A stretch of 34,682 nt of DNA from an uncultured Microbacterium sp. (GCF_947632095.1 NZ_CANROA010000025.1:1-34682); one strand, 5' to 3'. Positions 26,292 through 34,682 are shown, counted from the stretch's first letter. Numbers and translations are program-made. The notes: a model not told the origin generated them from the letters alone.

Positions 26292-26506
26292 TGCAGCTCG
26301 GTACGCGTTGGGCCGCGGGAACGGATGCTCCGGCATCCGTCCCCGCGGCCCTGCGCCCGGCGATCTCTGAGGTCGAGGCGCGGGGCATGTCGGGGTATTG
26401 GACCCTCACGTGGCTGGAGGGCCGCCCCATAGCCGAGCTCGACGCCGGTTGGGAAGTCTTCCAAGACGCCTCAGGCGAGATCATCGCCCGCGAGTTCGAG
26501 GACTGA
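26291..26506 (+). CDS. 71-residue protein coupled to valS
   Basis: ATG 26291 overlaps the valS TGA by one base (TGATG), so it is translated by reinitiation. The protein begins MQLGTRWAAGTDAPASVPAA, then has a short compact segment MSGYWTLTWLEGRPIAELDA and ends EIIAREFED. It is soluble and acidic. Similar short genes after valS seem familiar in Microbacteriaceae, but I know no function. Its codons 11-15 (GAT GCT CCG GCA TCC) make an 8-bp inverted repeat. Confidence 0.78.
   Translation: MQLGTRWAAGTDAPASVPAALRPAISEVEARGMSGYWTLTWLEGRPIAELDAGWEVFQDASGEIIAREFED
26323..26338. repeat. Inverted pair GGATGC-TCCG-GCATCC, copy 2
   Basis: Perfect six-base arms with a four-base centre, extended to eight-base arms by flanking AC/GT (26321-26340). 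It lies in the coding region of the 71-residue gene, about 30 bases from its start, and could form an mRNA hairpin. Confidence 0.85.
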
Positions 26507-26520
26507 TCCTCTCACCGCCG

Positions 26521-26526
26521 TAGGCT
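26521..26526 (+). promoter_or_regulatory. Putative leaderless -10 box of the M3 peptidase gene
   Basis: TAGGCT, six bases (CAGATC), then ATG 26533. No ribosome site is present, so a transcript starting on the A of the start codon is likely. No clear -35. Confidence 0.5.
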
Positions 26527-26532
26527 CAGATC

Positions 26533-28575
26533 ATGACCGATGCTGTGAACCCGCTGCTCGCGCCGTCTGAGCTGCCGTACGCCCTTCCGGACTATGCGGC
26601 GATCGAGCCCGAACACTACCTCCCGGCTTTCCAGGAGGCGTTCACCCGTCATCTCGCCGAGATCCAGGCGATCACCCGGGTGCGCTCGATGCCGACCTTC
26701 GAGAACACGATGATCCCGCTCGAGCAGTCCGGCGCCCTGCTCGAATCGGTCGCCCACACCTTTTACACGGTGAGCTCCGCGGATGCCACGGCAGAGATCC
26801 AGGCCATCGATGAGGAGCTCGCTCCTCTCATGGCCGCTCATGACGATGCGATTCGTCTGGACGCGCAGCTGTACTGGCGGGTGAAGACCCTGCATGACCA
26901 GCTCGATGCCCTCGGTCTCGATCCCGAGAGCCGTTATCTTGTAGAACGGCATTTCCGTGAGATGACGCATGCCGGCGCCGCACTGGATGCTGAAGCGAAG
27001 GAGTCCCTGACAGCTCTGAATCAGCGCCTGTCAGCCCTGACCACGACGTTCGAGAAGAACCTCCTCGCCGACACGAACGATCTCGCGGTGCTCTTCGAGA
27101 CCGCGGAGGAGCTCGACGGGCTCGGGTCGGGTGAGCTGTCCGCCGCGGCCCGCGCCGCGCGCGACCGCGGGCACGAGTCGGGATACCTGATCACCCTCCC
27201 CCTGTTCACGGGGCATCCGTATCTCGCCTCGCTGACCGTTCGCGAAAGCCGTCGGCGCATCTTGGAGGCCTCCCGGGCGCGCGGCGCCCGCGACGGCGCC
27301 AACGACAATCGCCCCGTGCTCACCGAGATCGTCGCGCTGCGCGCCGAGAGGGCGGCCCTGCTGGGCTATGAATCGCACGCGGCCTACATCACGGCTGATG
27401 AGACCGCGGGCACACCGGAGGCCGTCGCCGATCTGCTGCGCCGACTCGCCCCGGCCGCCGCAGCGAACGCACGCGCCGAGCAGCGGGCGTTGCAGGCGAT
27501 CATCGACAAGACCGAGACCGAGCCCTTCCCTCTCGAAGCGCACGACTGGGCCTTCTACACCGAGAAGGTCCGTGCTGCCGAGTACGACATCGACACGGCC
27601 GCGCTGCGCCCCTGGTTCGAGGCCGAGCGCGTTCTTCGCGACGGAGTCTTCGCGGCCGCGACGAAGCTGTACGGTGTGACCTTCACCGAGCGCGAGGACC
27701 TCCTCGCCTATCACCCGGGCGCCCGCGTCTTCGAAGTATTCAATCCCGACAGCTCAGCATTGGGCCTCTTCATCCTCGATCTGTACACCCGTGATTCCAA
27801 GCGCGGCGGGGCATGGATGAACCCGATCGTCAGTCAGTCCGCCCTGCGCGGGACCGCGCCGGTCGTCGTCAACAACCTCAACGTCGCGCGTCCCGGCGAC
27901 GGCGAACCGACACTGCTCACGCTGGACGAGGTAACCACCCTCTTCCACGAGTTCGGTCATGCCCTGCACGGGCTGTTCGCCACCGTGAACTACCCCCACT
28001 TCGCCGGCACCAATGTCTTCCGCGACTTCGTCGAGTTCCCCAGCCAGGTCAACGAGATGTGGATCCTGTGGCCCGAGGTCCTCGACGAGTACGCACGGCA
28101 CCAAGAAACCGGCGAATCGCTGGATGTGGCGACCCTCGACCGGCTGCGCTCGACGGCGACCTTCAACCAGGGGCATGCGACGAGCGAATACCTGGCGGCC
28201 GCCTGGCTCGATCAGGCGTGGCATCGCGTGACTGCGGCTCCAGATGACGTCGCGGCGTTCGAGGCGTCGGCGCTCGCCGAGATCGGACTCGACAACCCCG
28301 CGGTTCCGCCCCGCTACGCATCGACGTACTTCGCGCACGTGTTCTCCGGCGGATACAGCGCCGGGTACTACTCGTACATCTGGAGCGAAGTGCTCGATGC
28401 GGACACCGTGGAATGGTTCCGTGAGAACGGCGGCCTCACGCGGGAGAACGGTGACCGCTTCCGTGCCCGATTGCTCGGTGTCGGCGGTTCGAAGGATCCG
28501 CTCCAGGCCTACCGAGACTTCCGCGGGCGCGATGCGCGCATCGCCCCACTACTTGCCCGGCGCGGACTCGGCTGA
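26533..28575 (+). CDS. dcp: M3 family oligopeptidase/peptidyl-dipeptidase
   Basis: A 680-residue zinc metallopeptidase of the thimet/Dcp/oligopeptidase A family, which degrades short peptides in the cytoplasm downstream of proteases such as ClpP. Zinc ligands are H472 and H476 with catalytic E473 (LFHEFGHALHGLFA), and E501 (RDFVEFPSQVNEMW). Other family blocks: LGYESHAAYITADETAGTPE, GLFILDLYTRDSKRGGAWMN, FNQGHATSEYLAAAWLDQ and YASTYFAHVFSGGYSAGYYS (Tyr/His substrate region). The N-terminal half is the usual helical lid. There is no signal peptide. Dcp and PrlC-type activities cannot be told apart by sequence alone, so the symbol is tentative. It follows the valS unit by 26 bases but probably has its own leaderless promoter. 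Confidence 0.93.
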   Translation: MTDAVNPLLAPSELPYALPDYAAIEPEHYLPAFQEAFTRHLAEIQAITRVRSMPTFENTMIPLEQSGALLESVAHTFYTVSSADATAEIQAIDEELAPLMAAHDDAIRLDAQLYWRVKTLHDQLDALGLDPESRYLVERHFREMTHAGAALDAEAKESLTALNQRLSALTTTFEKNLLADTNDLAVLFETAEELDGLGSGELSAAARAARDRGHESGYLITLPLFTGHPYLASLTVRESRRRILEASRARGARDGANDNRPVLTEIVALRAERAALLGYESHAAYITADETAGTPEAVADLLRRLAPAAAANARAEQRALQAIIDKTETEPFPLEAHDWAFYTEKVRAAEYDIDTAALRPWFEAERVLRDGVFAAATKLYGVTFTEREDLLAYHPGARVFEVFNPDSSALGLFILDLYTRDSKRGGAWMNPIVSQSALRGTAPVVVNNLNVARPGDGEPTLLTLDEVTTLFHEFGHALHGLFATVNYPHFAGTNVFRDFVEFPSQVNEMWILWPEVLDEYARHQETGESLDVATLDRLRSTATFNQGHATSEYLAAAWLDQAWHRVTAAPDDVAAFEASALAEIGLDNPAVPPRYASTYFAHVFSGGYSAGYYSYIWSEVLDADTVEWFRENGGLTRENGDRFRARLLGVGGSKDPLQAYRDFRGRDARIAPLLARRGLG

Positions 28576-28589
28576 GCGGGCTCAAGCCG
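28569..28589. terminator. Weak hairpin at the converging ends of the peptidase and membrane-RHH genes
   Basis: CGGCTGAGC (28569-28577) pairs with GCTCAAGCCG (28580-28589) with one bulged A and a two-base loop, which is tight. It covers the peptidase stop codon. There is no T run. It is the only hairpin between the two convergent genes, so it may be the terminator. Confidence 0.35.
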
Positions 28590-28601
28590 TCTGCCACACG
28601 C

Positions 28602-29345
28602 TCAGCGGAATCGTTCCGCCAACGCCTCCAGGGCCAGGTCCTCGACGGTGCGGCCGGTCGCTGCGGCTTCAGCGCGCAGTCGATCCGCGAGGTCCCCGGG
28701 CACGTCCAGAGACAGAGGTGACGGCCCGCCCTCAGCAATCGGCTCACCCGCTTTCAGAATGAGCCCCACGACCGGGAGTACGACGGCACCGAGCACCGCA
28801 AGGATCATGATCACCGCGAACAGCCGCCAATAGCCATCTGCGGGATACCCCGGGATGTCGCCATCTGTCGCTGCCGGAAGCACCAGCATCAGCGTGGAGA
28901 TGCCGATCAGAACGAGTTCTATCGGCAACAGCACCCGTACGGCGCTGTGTCGACGTCTCGCCAGCAGCAGGAGAAGGGAAGCGACCGCGGTGGCGACGCC
29001 AACGATCGCCGTCACGAGAATGATGCGCAGCATCCATGAGGGGATTCCCGTATCGATCCAGATCGCGATGACCGAGAGCACCGCTGCGACCGTGGCAACG
29101 CCCGCACCCGTCCATCCGATCCCTCCGACCTCACGGTCGACGATCGCCAAATCTGCGAGGACCAGGATGCTGAACGCTCCCACGACTGCGGTTGTGGACA
29201 TCACACGCCAGCTGATGTCGGCCCAGTCGCCCGTGAGGATCATCGCGATCCCGAGCAGTGCTGCCGCTGAGAGCGAGACGATCGCTGTGATGATCGCCGC
29301 CCGGCGCAATCCGCGCACCCGGCTCCCCGAAGACGTCTCTGTCAT
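28602..29345 (-). CDS. Six-helix membrane protein with C-terminal ribbon-helix-helix domain
   Basis: 247 residues. Hydrophobic helices lie at about 15-37, 47-69, 76-97, 103-130, 136-158 and 172-198. The tail (209-246) reads LSLDVPGDLADRLRAEAAAT then GRTVEDLALEALAERF, which fits an Arc/CopG-type RHH unit: beta-strand LSLDVP, helix DLADRLRAEAAAT, helix TVEDLALEALAERF. With six helices both ends should be cytoplasmic, so the domain could reach DNA or act as a dimerising unit. ATG 29345 has AAGGAG at 7-8 bases. It starts 15 bases after clpX, so it is probably cotranscribed. No function is known to me. Confidence 0.82.
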   Translation of the reverse strand: MTETSSGSRVRGLRRAAIITAIVSLSAAALLGIAMILTGDWADISWRVMSTTAVVGAFSILVLADLAIVDREVGGIGWTGAGVATVAAVLSVIAIWIDTGIPSWMLRIILVTAIVGVATAVASLLLLLARRRHSAVRVLLPIELVLIGISTLMLVLPAATDGDIPGYPADGYWRLFAVIMILAVLGAVVLPVVGLILKAGEPIAEGGPSPLSLDVPGDLADRLRAEAAATGRTVEDLALEALAERFR

Positions 29346-29360
29346 CGGAGTCTCCTTTCA

Positions 29361-30629
<1,269 letters not shown>

Positions 30630-30665
30630 GCGCATCCTCCTTGAAGAGTCTGAGAGACTGCTTCG

Positions 30666-30671
30666 AGCCTA
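30666..30671 (-). promoter_or_regulatory. clpX: Possible clpX -10 box
   Basis: The reverse strand reads TAGGCT; transcription would start near 30659, giving a leader of about 30 bases that ends in AAGGAGG. No clear -35 is seen. Confidence 0.38.
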
Positions 30672-30726
30672 ACCGAGGCCGCGGACACTGCGCCGCATTG
30701 CGCGGTCGTGACACGCTGCCCGGCGC

Positions 30727-31389
30727 TCAGTAATCGCCAGCCGGCTCGGCATCCTCGACGATCGATCGCGTGCTCGAGACGCCCAGTCGCGTGGCACCGG
30801 CCGCGATCATCTGCTCCGCGGTCTCGCGCGTGCGGATTCCGCCAGAGGCCTTGACTTCGAGCCGGTCACCGACGGTCTGCTTCATGAGCTCGACGGCGTG
30901 CACGCTCGCACCGCCCGCGGGGTGGAATCCGGTCGACGTCTTCACGAAGTCGGCGCCGGCGGCCTCGGCCGCGCGGCTGACGGCGACGATCGCCTCGTCG
31001 CTCAGCGCTGCGGACTCGATGATCACCTTGAGGATGGTCGGCGCGGGCGCCGCTTCACGCACAGCCCGGATGTCATCCTCGACGCGCGAGTACTCCCCTG
31101 CAACAGCCGCTCCGATGTCGATCACCATGTCGAGCTCGTCAGCGCCCTGCTCGACTGCGAGCTTCGCCTCAGCGGCCTTGATCGCCGAGTGGTGCTTTCC
31201 GCTGGGGAACCCGATGACGACGGCGAGCTTGAGAGCGTCAGGAACCTCGACGGGCAGAACAGACGGCGACAGGCACACGCTGTAAGCCCCCAGCGACGCG
31301 GCTTCGGCGATCGTCGCCCGCACGTCTTCCTGCGTGGCCTCGGGCTTGAGGAGCGTGTGGTCGGCGTAACGGGCGAGGTTCTGGGTCAT
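30727..31389 (-). CDS. deoC: Deoxyribose-phosphate aldolase
   Basis: A 220-residue TIM-barrel class I aldolase that splits 2-deoxyribose 5-phosphate to glyceraldehyde 3-phosphate and acetaldehyde in deoxynucleoside breakdown. The Schiff-base lysine is K150 ([14 protein letters not shown]), with K180 (VKASGGIR) and D87 (ELDMVIDIG) as partner residues. [19 protein letters not shown] is a family block. Length is normal. It lies between clpP2 and clpX on the same strand, an unusual place. A hairpin (31423-31456) separates it from clpP2. Confidence 0.97.
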   Translation of the reverse strand: MTQNLARYADHTLLKPEATQEDVRATIAEAASLGAYSVCLSPSVLPVEVPDALKLAVVIGFPSGKHHSAIKAAEAKLAVEQGADELDMVIDIGAAVAGEYSRVEDDIRAVREAAPAPTILKVIIESAALSDEAIVAVSRAAEAAGADFVKTSTGFHPAGGASVHAVELMKQTVGDRLEVKASGGIRTRETAEQMIAAGATRLGVSSTRSIVEDAEPAGDY

Positions 31390-31422
31390 GGCTGTTCTTC
31401 CTGGGATGTGCGGGATGCGGGA

Positions 31423-31456
31423 TCGCGGGGCGCCGGTGGATGCCGACGCCCCGCGA
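31423..31456 (-). terminator. Hairpin between clpP2 and deoC
   Basis: A 10-bp perfect stem (TCGCGGGGCG 31423-31432 with 31447-31456) and a 14-base loop, directly after clpP2. No T run follows on the reverse strand. Probably the end of the clpP1P2 transcript, perhaps leaky. Confidence 0.6.
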
Positions 31457-31461
31457 GGTGT

Positions 31462-32103
31462 TCAGGCGCGCTTGCGCGTGGTGAGCACCTGATCGACGAG
31501 ACCGTACTCGAGTGCCTCGGCGGCCGAGAGGATCTTGTCGCGATCGATGTCCTTGTTGATCTGCTCGACCGGCCGGCCGGTGTGCTTCGACATGGTCTCC
31601 TCGAGCCAGGTGCGCATGCGGAGGATCTCCGCAGCCTGGATCTCGATGTCCGATGCCTGGCCGTGGCCGGACTCGCCGACCGCGGGCTGGTGGATCAGCA
31701 CACGCGCGTTCGGCAGCGCCAGACGCTTGCCGGGGGCGCCGGCCGCGAGCAGCACGGAGGCCGCGGACGCCGCCTGGCCGAGCACGACGGTCTGGATCTG
31801 CGGCGCGACGTACTGCATGGTGTCGTAGATCGCCGTCATAGCCGTGAACGAGCCACCGGGCGAGTTGATATACATGGTGATGTCTCGCTCTGCATCCTGG
31901 CTCTCCAGAACCAATAGCTGCGCCATTACGTCATCGGCGGATGCGTCATCGACCTGCACGCCGAGGAAGATCACACGGTCTTCGAACAGCTTGTTGTACG
32001 GGTCCTGACGCTTGAGGCCGTAAGCCGTGCGCTCTTCGAACTGGGGCAGGATGTAGCGACTGGAAGGCATGTTGCCGGCAGCGCGGAAGGTGGGTGTGTA
32101 CAT
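31462..32103 (-). CDS. clpP2: ATP-dependent Clp protease proteolytic subunit, second copy
   Basis: A 213-residue serine peptidase subunit. The catalytic triad is S113 (LGQAASAASVLLAAG), H138 (ARVLIHQP) and D189 (DIDRDKILSAAEALEYG). [20 protein letters not shown] forms the oxyanion region. The N-terminal extension (MYTPTFRAAGNMPSSRYILP) fits ClpP2 of actinobacteria, which pairs with ClpP1 to form a mixed 14-mer; a start at MPSSRY is possible. It lies 21 bases after clpP1 and is cotranscribed with it. Confidence 0.97.
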   Translation of the reverse strand: MYTPTFRAAGNMPSSRYILPQFEERTAYGLKRQDPYNKLFEDRVIFLGVQVDDASADDVMAQLLVLESQDAERDITMYINSPGGSFTAMTAIYDTMQYVAPQIQTVVLGQAASAASVLLAAGAPGKRLALPNARVLIHQPAVGESGHGQASDIEIQAAEILRMRTWLEETMSKHTGRPVEQINKDIDRDKILSAAEALEYGLVDQVLTTRKRA

Positions 32104-32124
32104 TCGAGGGCTCTCGCTTTCCGC

Positions 32125-32718
32125 TTACTTGCTGTCCTGGTCGGTGCCGCCGCCGCCGATGACGTCGGTGGCGGACTCGCGGATGTGGTCGACGAAGCCG
32201 TAGTCGAGAGCCTCTTCCGCCGTGAACCAGCGGTCGCGGTCGCCGTCCTCGTTGATCTGCTCGACGGACTTGCCCGTCTGCGCAGCAGTGATCTGGGCGA
32301 GACGGTTCTTCATCGAGACGATGAGCTGAGCCTGCGTCTGGATGTCGCTGGACGTTCCGCCGAATCCGCCGTGCGGCTGGTGCAGCAGCACGCGCGCGTT
32401 CGGGGTGATGTAGCGCTTGCCCTTGGTTCCTGCCGTGAGCAGAAGCTGCCCCATGGAGGCCGCCATGCCGATGCCGACCGTGACGATGTCGTTCGGAACA
32501 AACTGCATCGTGTCGTAGATCGCCATGCCTGCGGTGATAGAACCACCGGGCGAGTTGATGTAGAGGTAGATGTCCTTCTCAGAGTCCTCTGCGGCGAGAA
32601 GAAGAATCTTCGCGCAGATCTCATTGGCGTTCTCGTCACGCACCTCTGACCCCAGCCAGATGATGCGGTCCTTCAGCAGTCTGTCGAAGACGCTGGTCGC
32701 GACAAGCGGTTCAGCCAT
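32125..32718 (-). CDS. clpP1: ATP-dependent Clp protease proteolytic subunit, first copy
   Basis: A 197-residue ClpP. The triad is S88 ([16 protein letters not shown]), H113 (ARVLLHQP) and D162 ([15 protein letters not shown]). Other marks are [20 protein letters not shown] and the gating N terminus [17 protein letters not shown] 32718 has CAGGAG a few bases upstream; the longer open frame to 32838 crosses the tig terminator region and is rejected. First gene of the clpP1-clpP2 pair. In actinobacteria this pair is often induced by ClgR; I see no convincing ClgR box. Confidence 0.97.
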   Translation of the reverse strand: MAEPLVATSVFDRLLKDRIIWLGSEVRDENANEICAKILLLAAEDSEKDIYLYINSPGGSITAGMAIYDTMQFVPNDIVTVGIGMAASMGQLLLTAGTKGKRYITPNARVLLHQPHGGFGGTSSDIQTQAQLIVSMKNRLAQITAAQTGKSVEQINEDGDRDRWFTAEEALDYGFVDHIRESATDVIGGGGTDQDSK

Positions 32719-32750
32719 TTCACGCTCCTGTTTCCGTGTTCGGTGATTCG

Positions 32751-32756
32751 AATCTA
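32751..32756 (-). promoter_or_regulatory. clpP1: Possible clpP1 -10 box
   Basis: The reverse strand reads TAGATT; transcription would start near 32744, 26 bases before ATG 32718. The tig terminator lies 60 bases upstream, so the pair needs its own promoter. No clear -35. Confidence 0.42.
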
Positions 32757-32815
32757 CCGGCGAGCACGCGGCGCCTCGGCCGTGTTCGCCGTCGGCATAT
32801 CGAATGCCGCATATG

Positions 32816-32849
32816 CAAGAAGGCGGATGCCGAAGCATCCGCCTTCTTG
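32816..32849 (-). terminator. Terminator of tig
   Basis: A perfect 15-bp stem (32816-32830 with 32835-32849, arm CAAGAAGGCGGATGC) with a CGAA loop (TTCG on the reverse strand), 19 bases after the tig stop. One arm (GCATCCGCCTTCTTG) is identical to two stretches in the tig coding sequence at 32944 and 32992. Confidence 0.9.
32825..32840. repeat. Inverted pair GGATGC-CGAA-GCATCC, copy 3
   Basis: The apical part of the tig terminator stem has the same six-base arms and four-base spacer as the in-gene copies at 23234 and 26323. Confidence 0.85.
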
Positions 32850-32867
32850 ATCAGTATCGCTGGGCGA

Positions 32868-34352
32868 TCACTCAGCCGAGTCGGCTGCCTTCTTGGCCGG
32901 GGCCTTCTTCGCAGCGGGCTTCTTCGCGGCCGGCTTCTCGTCAGCATCCGCCTTCTTGGCAGGAGCCTTCTTCGCGGCGGGCTTCTCGTCGGCATCCGCC
33001 TTCTTGGCGGCGGCCTTCTTCGCCGGAGCCTTCTTCGCGGGCTTCTCCTCGGCCGGGGCCTCGGCCTCGTCGTCCTCGACGGCGAGCAGGCTCGACAGAT
33101 CGACGGCCGCACCCTTCGAGTCGACGACGTTGACCTTGCCCAGGGCGATGGCCAGAGCCTTGTTGCGGGCGACCTCGCCGACGAGGGCGGGGAGCTGGTT
33201 GGAGGACTGCAGCGCCTGGACGAACTCCTGCGGGGCCATGCCGTACTGCGCAGCCGACTGGATGAGGTACTGCGAGAGCTCCTCCTGCGACACCTGGACA
33301 TCGGCCTGCTCGGCGATCGTGTCGAGGAGCACCTGCGTGCGGAACTGCTTCTCGCTCGCCTCGGTCACCTCGGCGCGGTGCTCGTCGTCCTCGAGGCGGT
33401 TCTCGCCCTCGAGGTGGTTGTGCACCTCGTCCTCGATCAGCTGCGGCGGGACGGGGATCTCGATCTTCTCGAGCAGCGTCTCGATGAGCTGGTCGCGTGC
33501 GGCCGAGCCCTGGGCGAAGACGCCCTGCTCGTTGACGCGCTCGGTCAGGCTGGCGCGCAGCTCGGCGATCGTGTCGAACTCGCTGGCGATCTGCGCGAAG
33601 TCGTCGTCGGCCTCGGGGAGCTCGCGCTCCTTGACGCCCTTGACGCTGACCGCGACCTCTGCCTCGGAACCGGCGTGGTCGCCACCGACGAGCTTCGAGC
33701 GGAACGTGGTGTCCTCACCGGCGGTGAGCGACTCGACGGCGTCGTCGATGCCCTCGAGCAGCTCGCCCGAGCCGAGCTCGTAGGAGACGCCCTCGGCGCG
33801 GTCGATCTCTGCGCCGTCGATGGTCGCGACGAGGTCCAGCTCGACGAAGTCGCCCTTCGCAGCCGGACGGTCGACGGGGATCAGCGTGCCGAAGCGAGCG
33901 CGGAGCTTGTCGAGCTCGGCGTCGACAGCAGCTTCGTCGACCTCGAGCGCGTCGACCGTCAGCGTGACGGTGTCGAACGCCGGGATCTCGATCTCGGGGC
34001 GCACGTCGACCTCGACGTCGACGATCAGGTCGCCGGAGAAGTCCTTCTCGTTGGGCCACTGCGTGATGTCAGCAGCCGGACGGCCGACGATACGGATCTT
34101 CTGCTCAGCGGCGGCCTCGCGGAAGAACTTGTCGAGGCCCTCGTTGACGGCGTGCTCGATGACGGCGCCGCGACCCATGCGCTGGTCGATGATGGGAGCC
34201 GGAACCTTGCCCTTGCGGAAACCGGGGATCTGGACGTCCTGAGCGATGTGCTCGTAGGCGTGCTCGATGCTCGGCTTGAGGTCTTCCGGGGTGACCGTGA
34301 TGGTGAGCTTGACCCGGGTCGGGGTCAGCTTCTCAACGGTGCTGTTCGCCAT
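32868..34352 (-). CDS. tig: Trigger factor with Lys/Ala-rich tail
   Basis: A 494-residue ribosome-bound chaperone and prolyl isomerase that meets nascent chains at the exit tunnel. Order: N-terminal ribosome-binding domain with the signature [12 protein letters not shown] (residues about 44-55); FKBP-type isomerase domain (about 155-240, [17 protein letters not shown]); helical C-terminal arms (about 250-400); then a disordered tail of about 85 residues. The tail is first acidic ([12 protein letters not shown]), then repeats of KKAPAKKA and [10 protein letters not shown]. Most trigger factors end near 430 residues; histone H1-like tails are an actinobacterial trait and may bind RNA. ATG 34352 follows AAAGGAG; the longer frame enters tRNA-Pro and is rejected. 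Confidence 0.97.
   Translation of the reverse strand: MANSTVEKLTPTRVKLTITVTPEDLKPSIEHAYEHIAQDVQIPGFRKGKVPAPIIDQRMGRGAVIEHAVNEGLDKFFREAAAEQKIRIVGRPAADITQWPNEKDFSGDLIVDVEVDVRPEIEIPAFDTVTLTVDALEVDEAAVDAELDKLRARFGTLIPVDRPAAKGDFVELDLVATIDGAEIDRAEGVSYELGSGELLEGIDDAVESLTAGEDTTFRSKLVGGDHAGSEAEVAVSVKGVKERELPEADDDFAQIASEFDTIAELRASLTERVNEQGVFAQGSAARDQLIETLLEKIEIPVPPQLIEDEVHNHLEGENRLEDDEHRAEVTEASEKQFRTQVLLDTIAEQADVQVSQEELSQYLIQSAAQYGMAPQEFVQALQSSNQLPALVGEVARNKALAIALGKVNVVDSKGAAVDLSSLLAVEDDEAEAPAEEKPAKKAPAKKAAAKKADADEKPAAKKAPAKKADADEKPAAKKPAAKKAPAKKAADSAE
32923..33008. repeat. 48-base coding repeat in the tig tail
   Basis: Two 38-base copies (32923-32960 and 32971-33008) differ at two positions and are 48 bases (16 codons) apart. 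They encode repeated [13 protein letters not shown]. Copy number may vary. Confidence 0.9.
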
Positions 34353-34376
34353 GCTTCTATGTTCTCCTTTGGGTTT

Positions 34377-34392
34377 CCGCGCTCCGGCGCGG
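34377..34392 (-). terminator. Small hairpin between tRNA-Pro and tig
   Basis: On the reverse strand CCGCGC and GCGCGG pair around a CGGA loop, followed by AAACCC. It is too weak for a sure terminator; tRNA-Pro and tig may be cotranscribed and cut apart. I see no separate tig promoter in the 58-base gap. Confidence 0.4.
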
Positions 34393-34410
34393 CCTGAGGT
34401 CTGAGGGCCC

Positions 34411-34487
34411 TGGTCGGGGCGACAGGATTTGAACCTGCGACTTCCCGCTCCCAAAGCGGGCGCTCTACCAAGCTGAGCTACGCCCCG
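34411..34487 (-). tRNA. tRNA-Pro (anticodon TGG)
   Basis: On the reverse strand the acceptor arm CGGGGCG (34481-34487) pairs with CGCCCCG (34415-34421). The discriminator is A and CCA is encoded (34411-34413). The anticodon stem CCCGC/GCGGG encloses the loop TTTGGGA, giving anticodon TGG (34451-34453). The T-arm contains GGTTCAAATCC. It lies 58 bases upstream of tig on the same strand. Confidence 0.97.
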
Positions 34488-34518
34488 TTATACCCCGCGC
34501 ACGGGAACGGCCTCAACG

Positions 34519-34524
34519 AGTCTA
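34519..34524 (-). promoter_or_regulatory. Possible tRNA-Pro -10 box
   Basis: The reverse strand reads TAGACT about 32 bases before the tRNA 5' end, giving a leader of about 25 bases to be removed by RNase P. No convincing -35. Confidence 0.35.
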
Positions 34525-34608
34525 ACGGACGAGAGCACTCCGAATGTCCGGTATGATCATTGAGTCCGGTTTTCATCGGGCACGTTTCCTGGCTCAGGCT
34601 TAGGATTC

Positions 34609-34682
34609 GGGGCTGTAGCTTAGTGGTAAAGCCTCTGTCTTCCAAACAGATGATGCGAGTTCGATTCTCGTCAGCCCCTCCA
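34609..34682 (+). tRNA. tRNA-Gly (anticodon TCC)
   Basis: The acceptor arm GGGGCTG (34609-34615) pairs with CAGCCCC (34672-34678). The discriminator is T and CCA is encoded and ends at the last base of the window. The anticodon stem TCTGT/ACAGA encloses CTTCCAA, giving TCC (34641-34643), which reads GGA. The D-arm has TAGCTTAGTGGTAAAGC and the T-arm GAGTTCGATTCTC. A TATGAT (34552-34557) about 50 bases upstream is a possible -10, without a good -35. Confidence 0.97.

Noticed and set aside
23718..26336. An 872-codon open frame opposite valS
   Set aside because: Antisense shadow of valS with the same composition artefact and no ribosome site or homology.
32770..32800. A ClgR-type operator upstream of clpP1
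   Set aside because: The best match (CGCCGTCGGCA) departs from the known half-site pattern at two key positions, so I do not call it.
34601..34606. TAGGAT just before tRNA-Gly as its -10 box
   Set aside because: Transcription would start inside the tRNA, so it cannot produce the full 5' end.

Overview
The window is about 34.7 kb of high-GC chromosomal DNA. Gene order, codon use and protein types point to an actinobacterium of the family Microbacteriaceae, most likely Microbacterium or a close relative; this is inferred from recognition, not from a search. Supporting signs are the rplU-rpmA-obgE-proB-proA-nadD-rsfS run, ileS-folC-DUF4233-ndk behind a T-box, tig-clpP1-clpP2-clpX, an RNase E/G with low-complexity flanks, a Lys/Ala-rich trigger factor tail, and several genes whose -10 box sits six bases before the start codon (leaderless mRNA). 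Almost everything is core chromosome. I see no insertion sequence, prophage, integrase, CRISPR array or biosynthetic cluster.

Layout: 1-804 holds tRNA-Ala(GGC) with its terminator and a damaged Lrp/AsnC-type regulator. 870-4380 holds two forward transporter units: a ChaA-like cation/proton antiporter, then a sodium:solute symporter translationally coupled to a 43-residue membrane peptide, closed by a shared terminator. 4389-11850 is one long reverse operon read from a good promoter at 11819-11847: rplU, rpmA, obgE, proB, proA, a 71-residue membrane protein, nadD, a disordered tail-anchored protein, rsfS and an SDR oxidoreductase. It joins ribosome assembly, proline synthesis and NAD synthesis. 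11876-15430 has a DUF4031 gene (+), RNase E/G (-) and a VKOR-family protein (+). 15449-21167 is the reverse operon T-box-ileS-folC-DUF4233-ndk. Then come a multi-pass membrane protein (-) and a tight RHH-VOC-GNAT operon (-). 23715-28575 carries forward valS, a coupled 71-residue protein and an M3 oligopeptidase. 28602-34352 is reverse: a membrane protein with a C-terminal ribbon-helix-helix domain, clpX, deoC, clpP2, clpP1 and tig. The window ends with tRNA-Pro(TGG) on the reverse strand and tRNA-Gly(TCC) on the forward strand, the latter finishing exactly at the last base.

The main themes are translation and protein quality control: two aminoacyl-tRNA synthetases, L21/L27, Obg, RsfS, trigger factor, ClpXP1P2, an oligopeptidase and RNase E/G, interleaved with small metabolic genes. 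I found no clearly new multi-gene system. The least explained signals are: (a) three copies of a 16-bp inverted pair GGATGC-N4-GCATCC, two inside genes and one forming the tig terminator, on a background rich in the single hexamer; (b) a membrane protein ending in a ribbon-helix-helix domain next to clpX; (c) the RHH-VOC-GNAT operon; (d) small membrane proteins tied to larger partners; and (e) an AsnC-type regulator that has lost its N-terminal half and has a frame break at a run of eight C.
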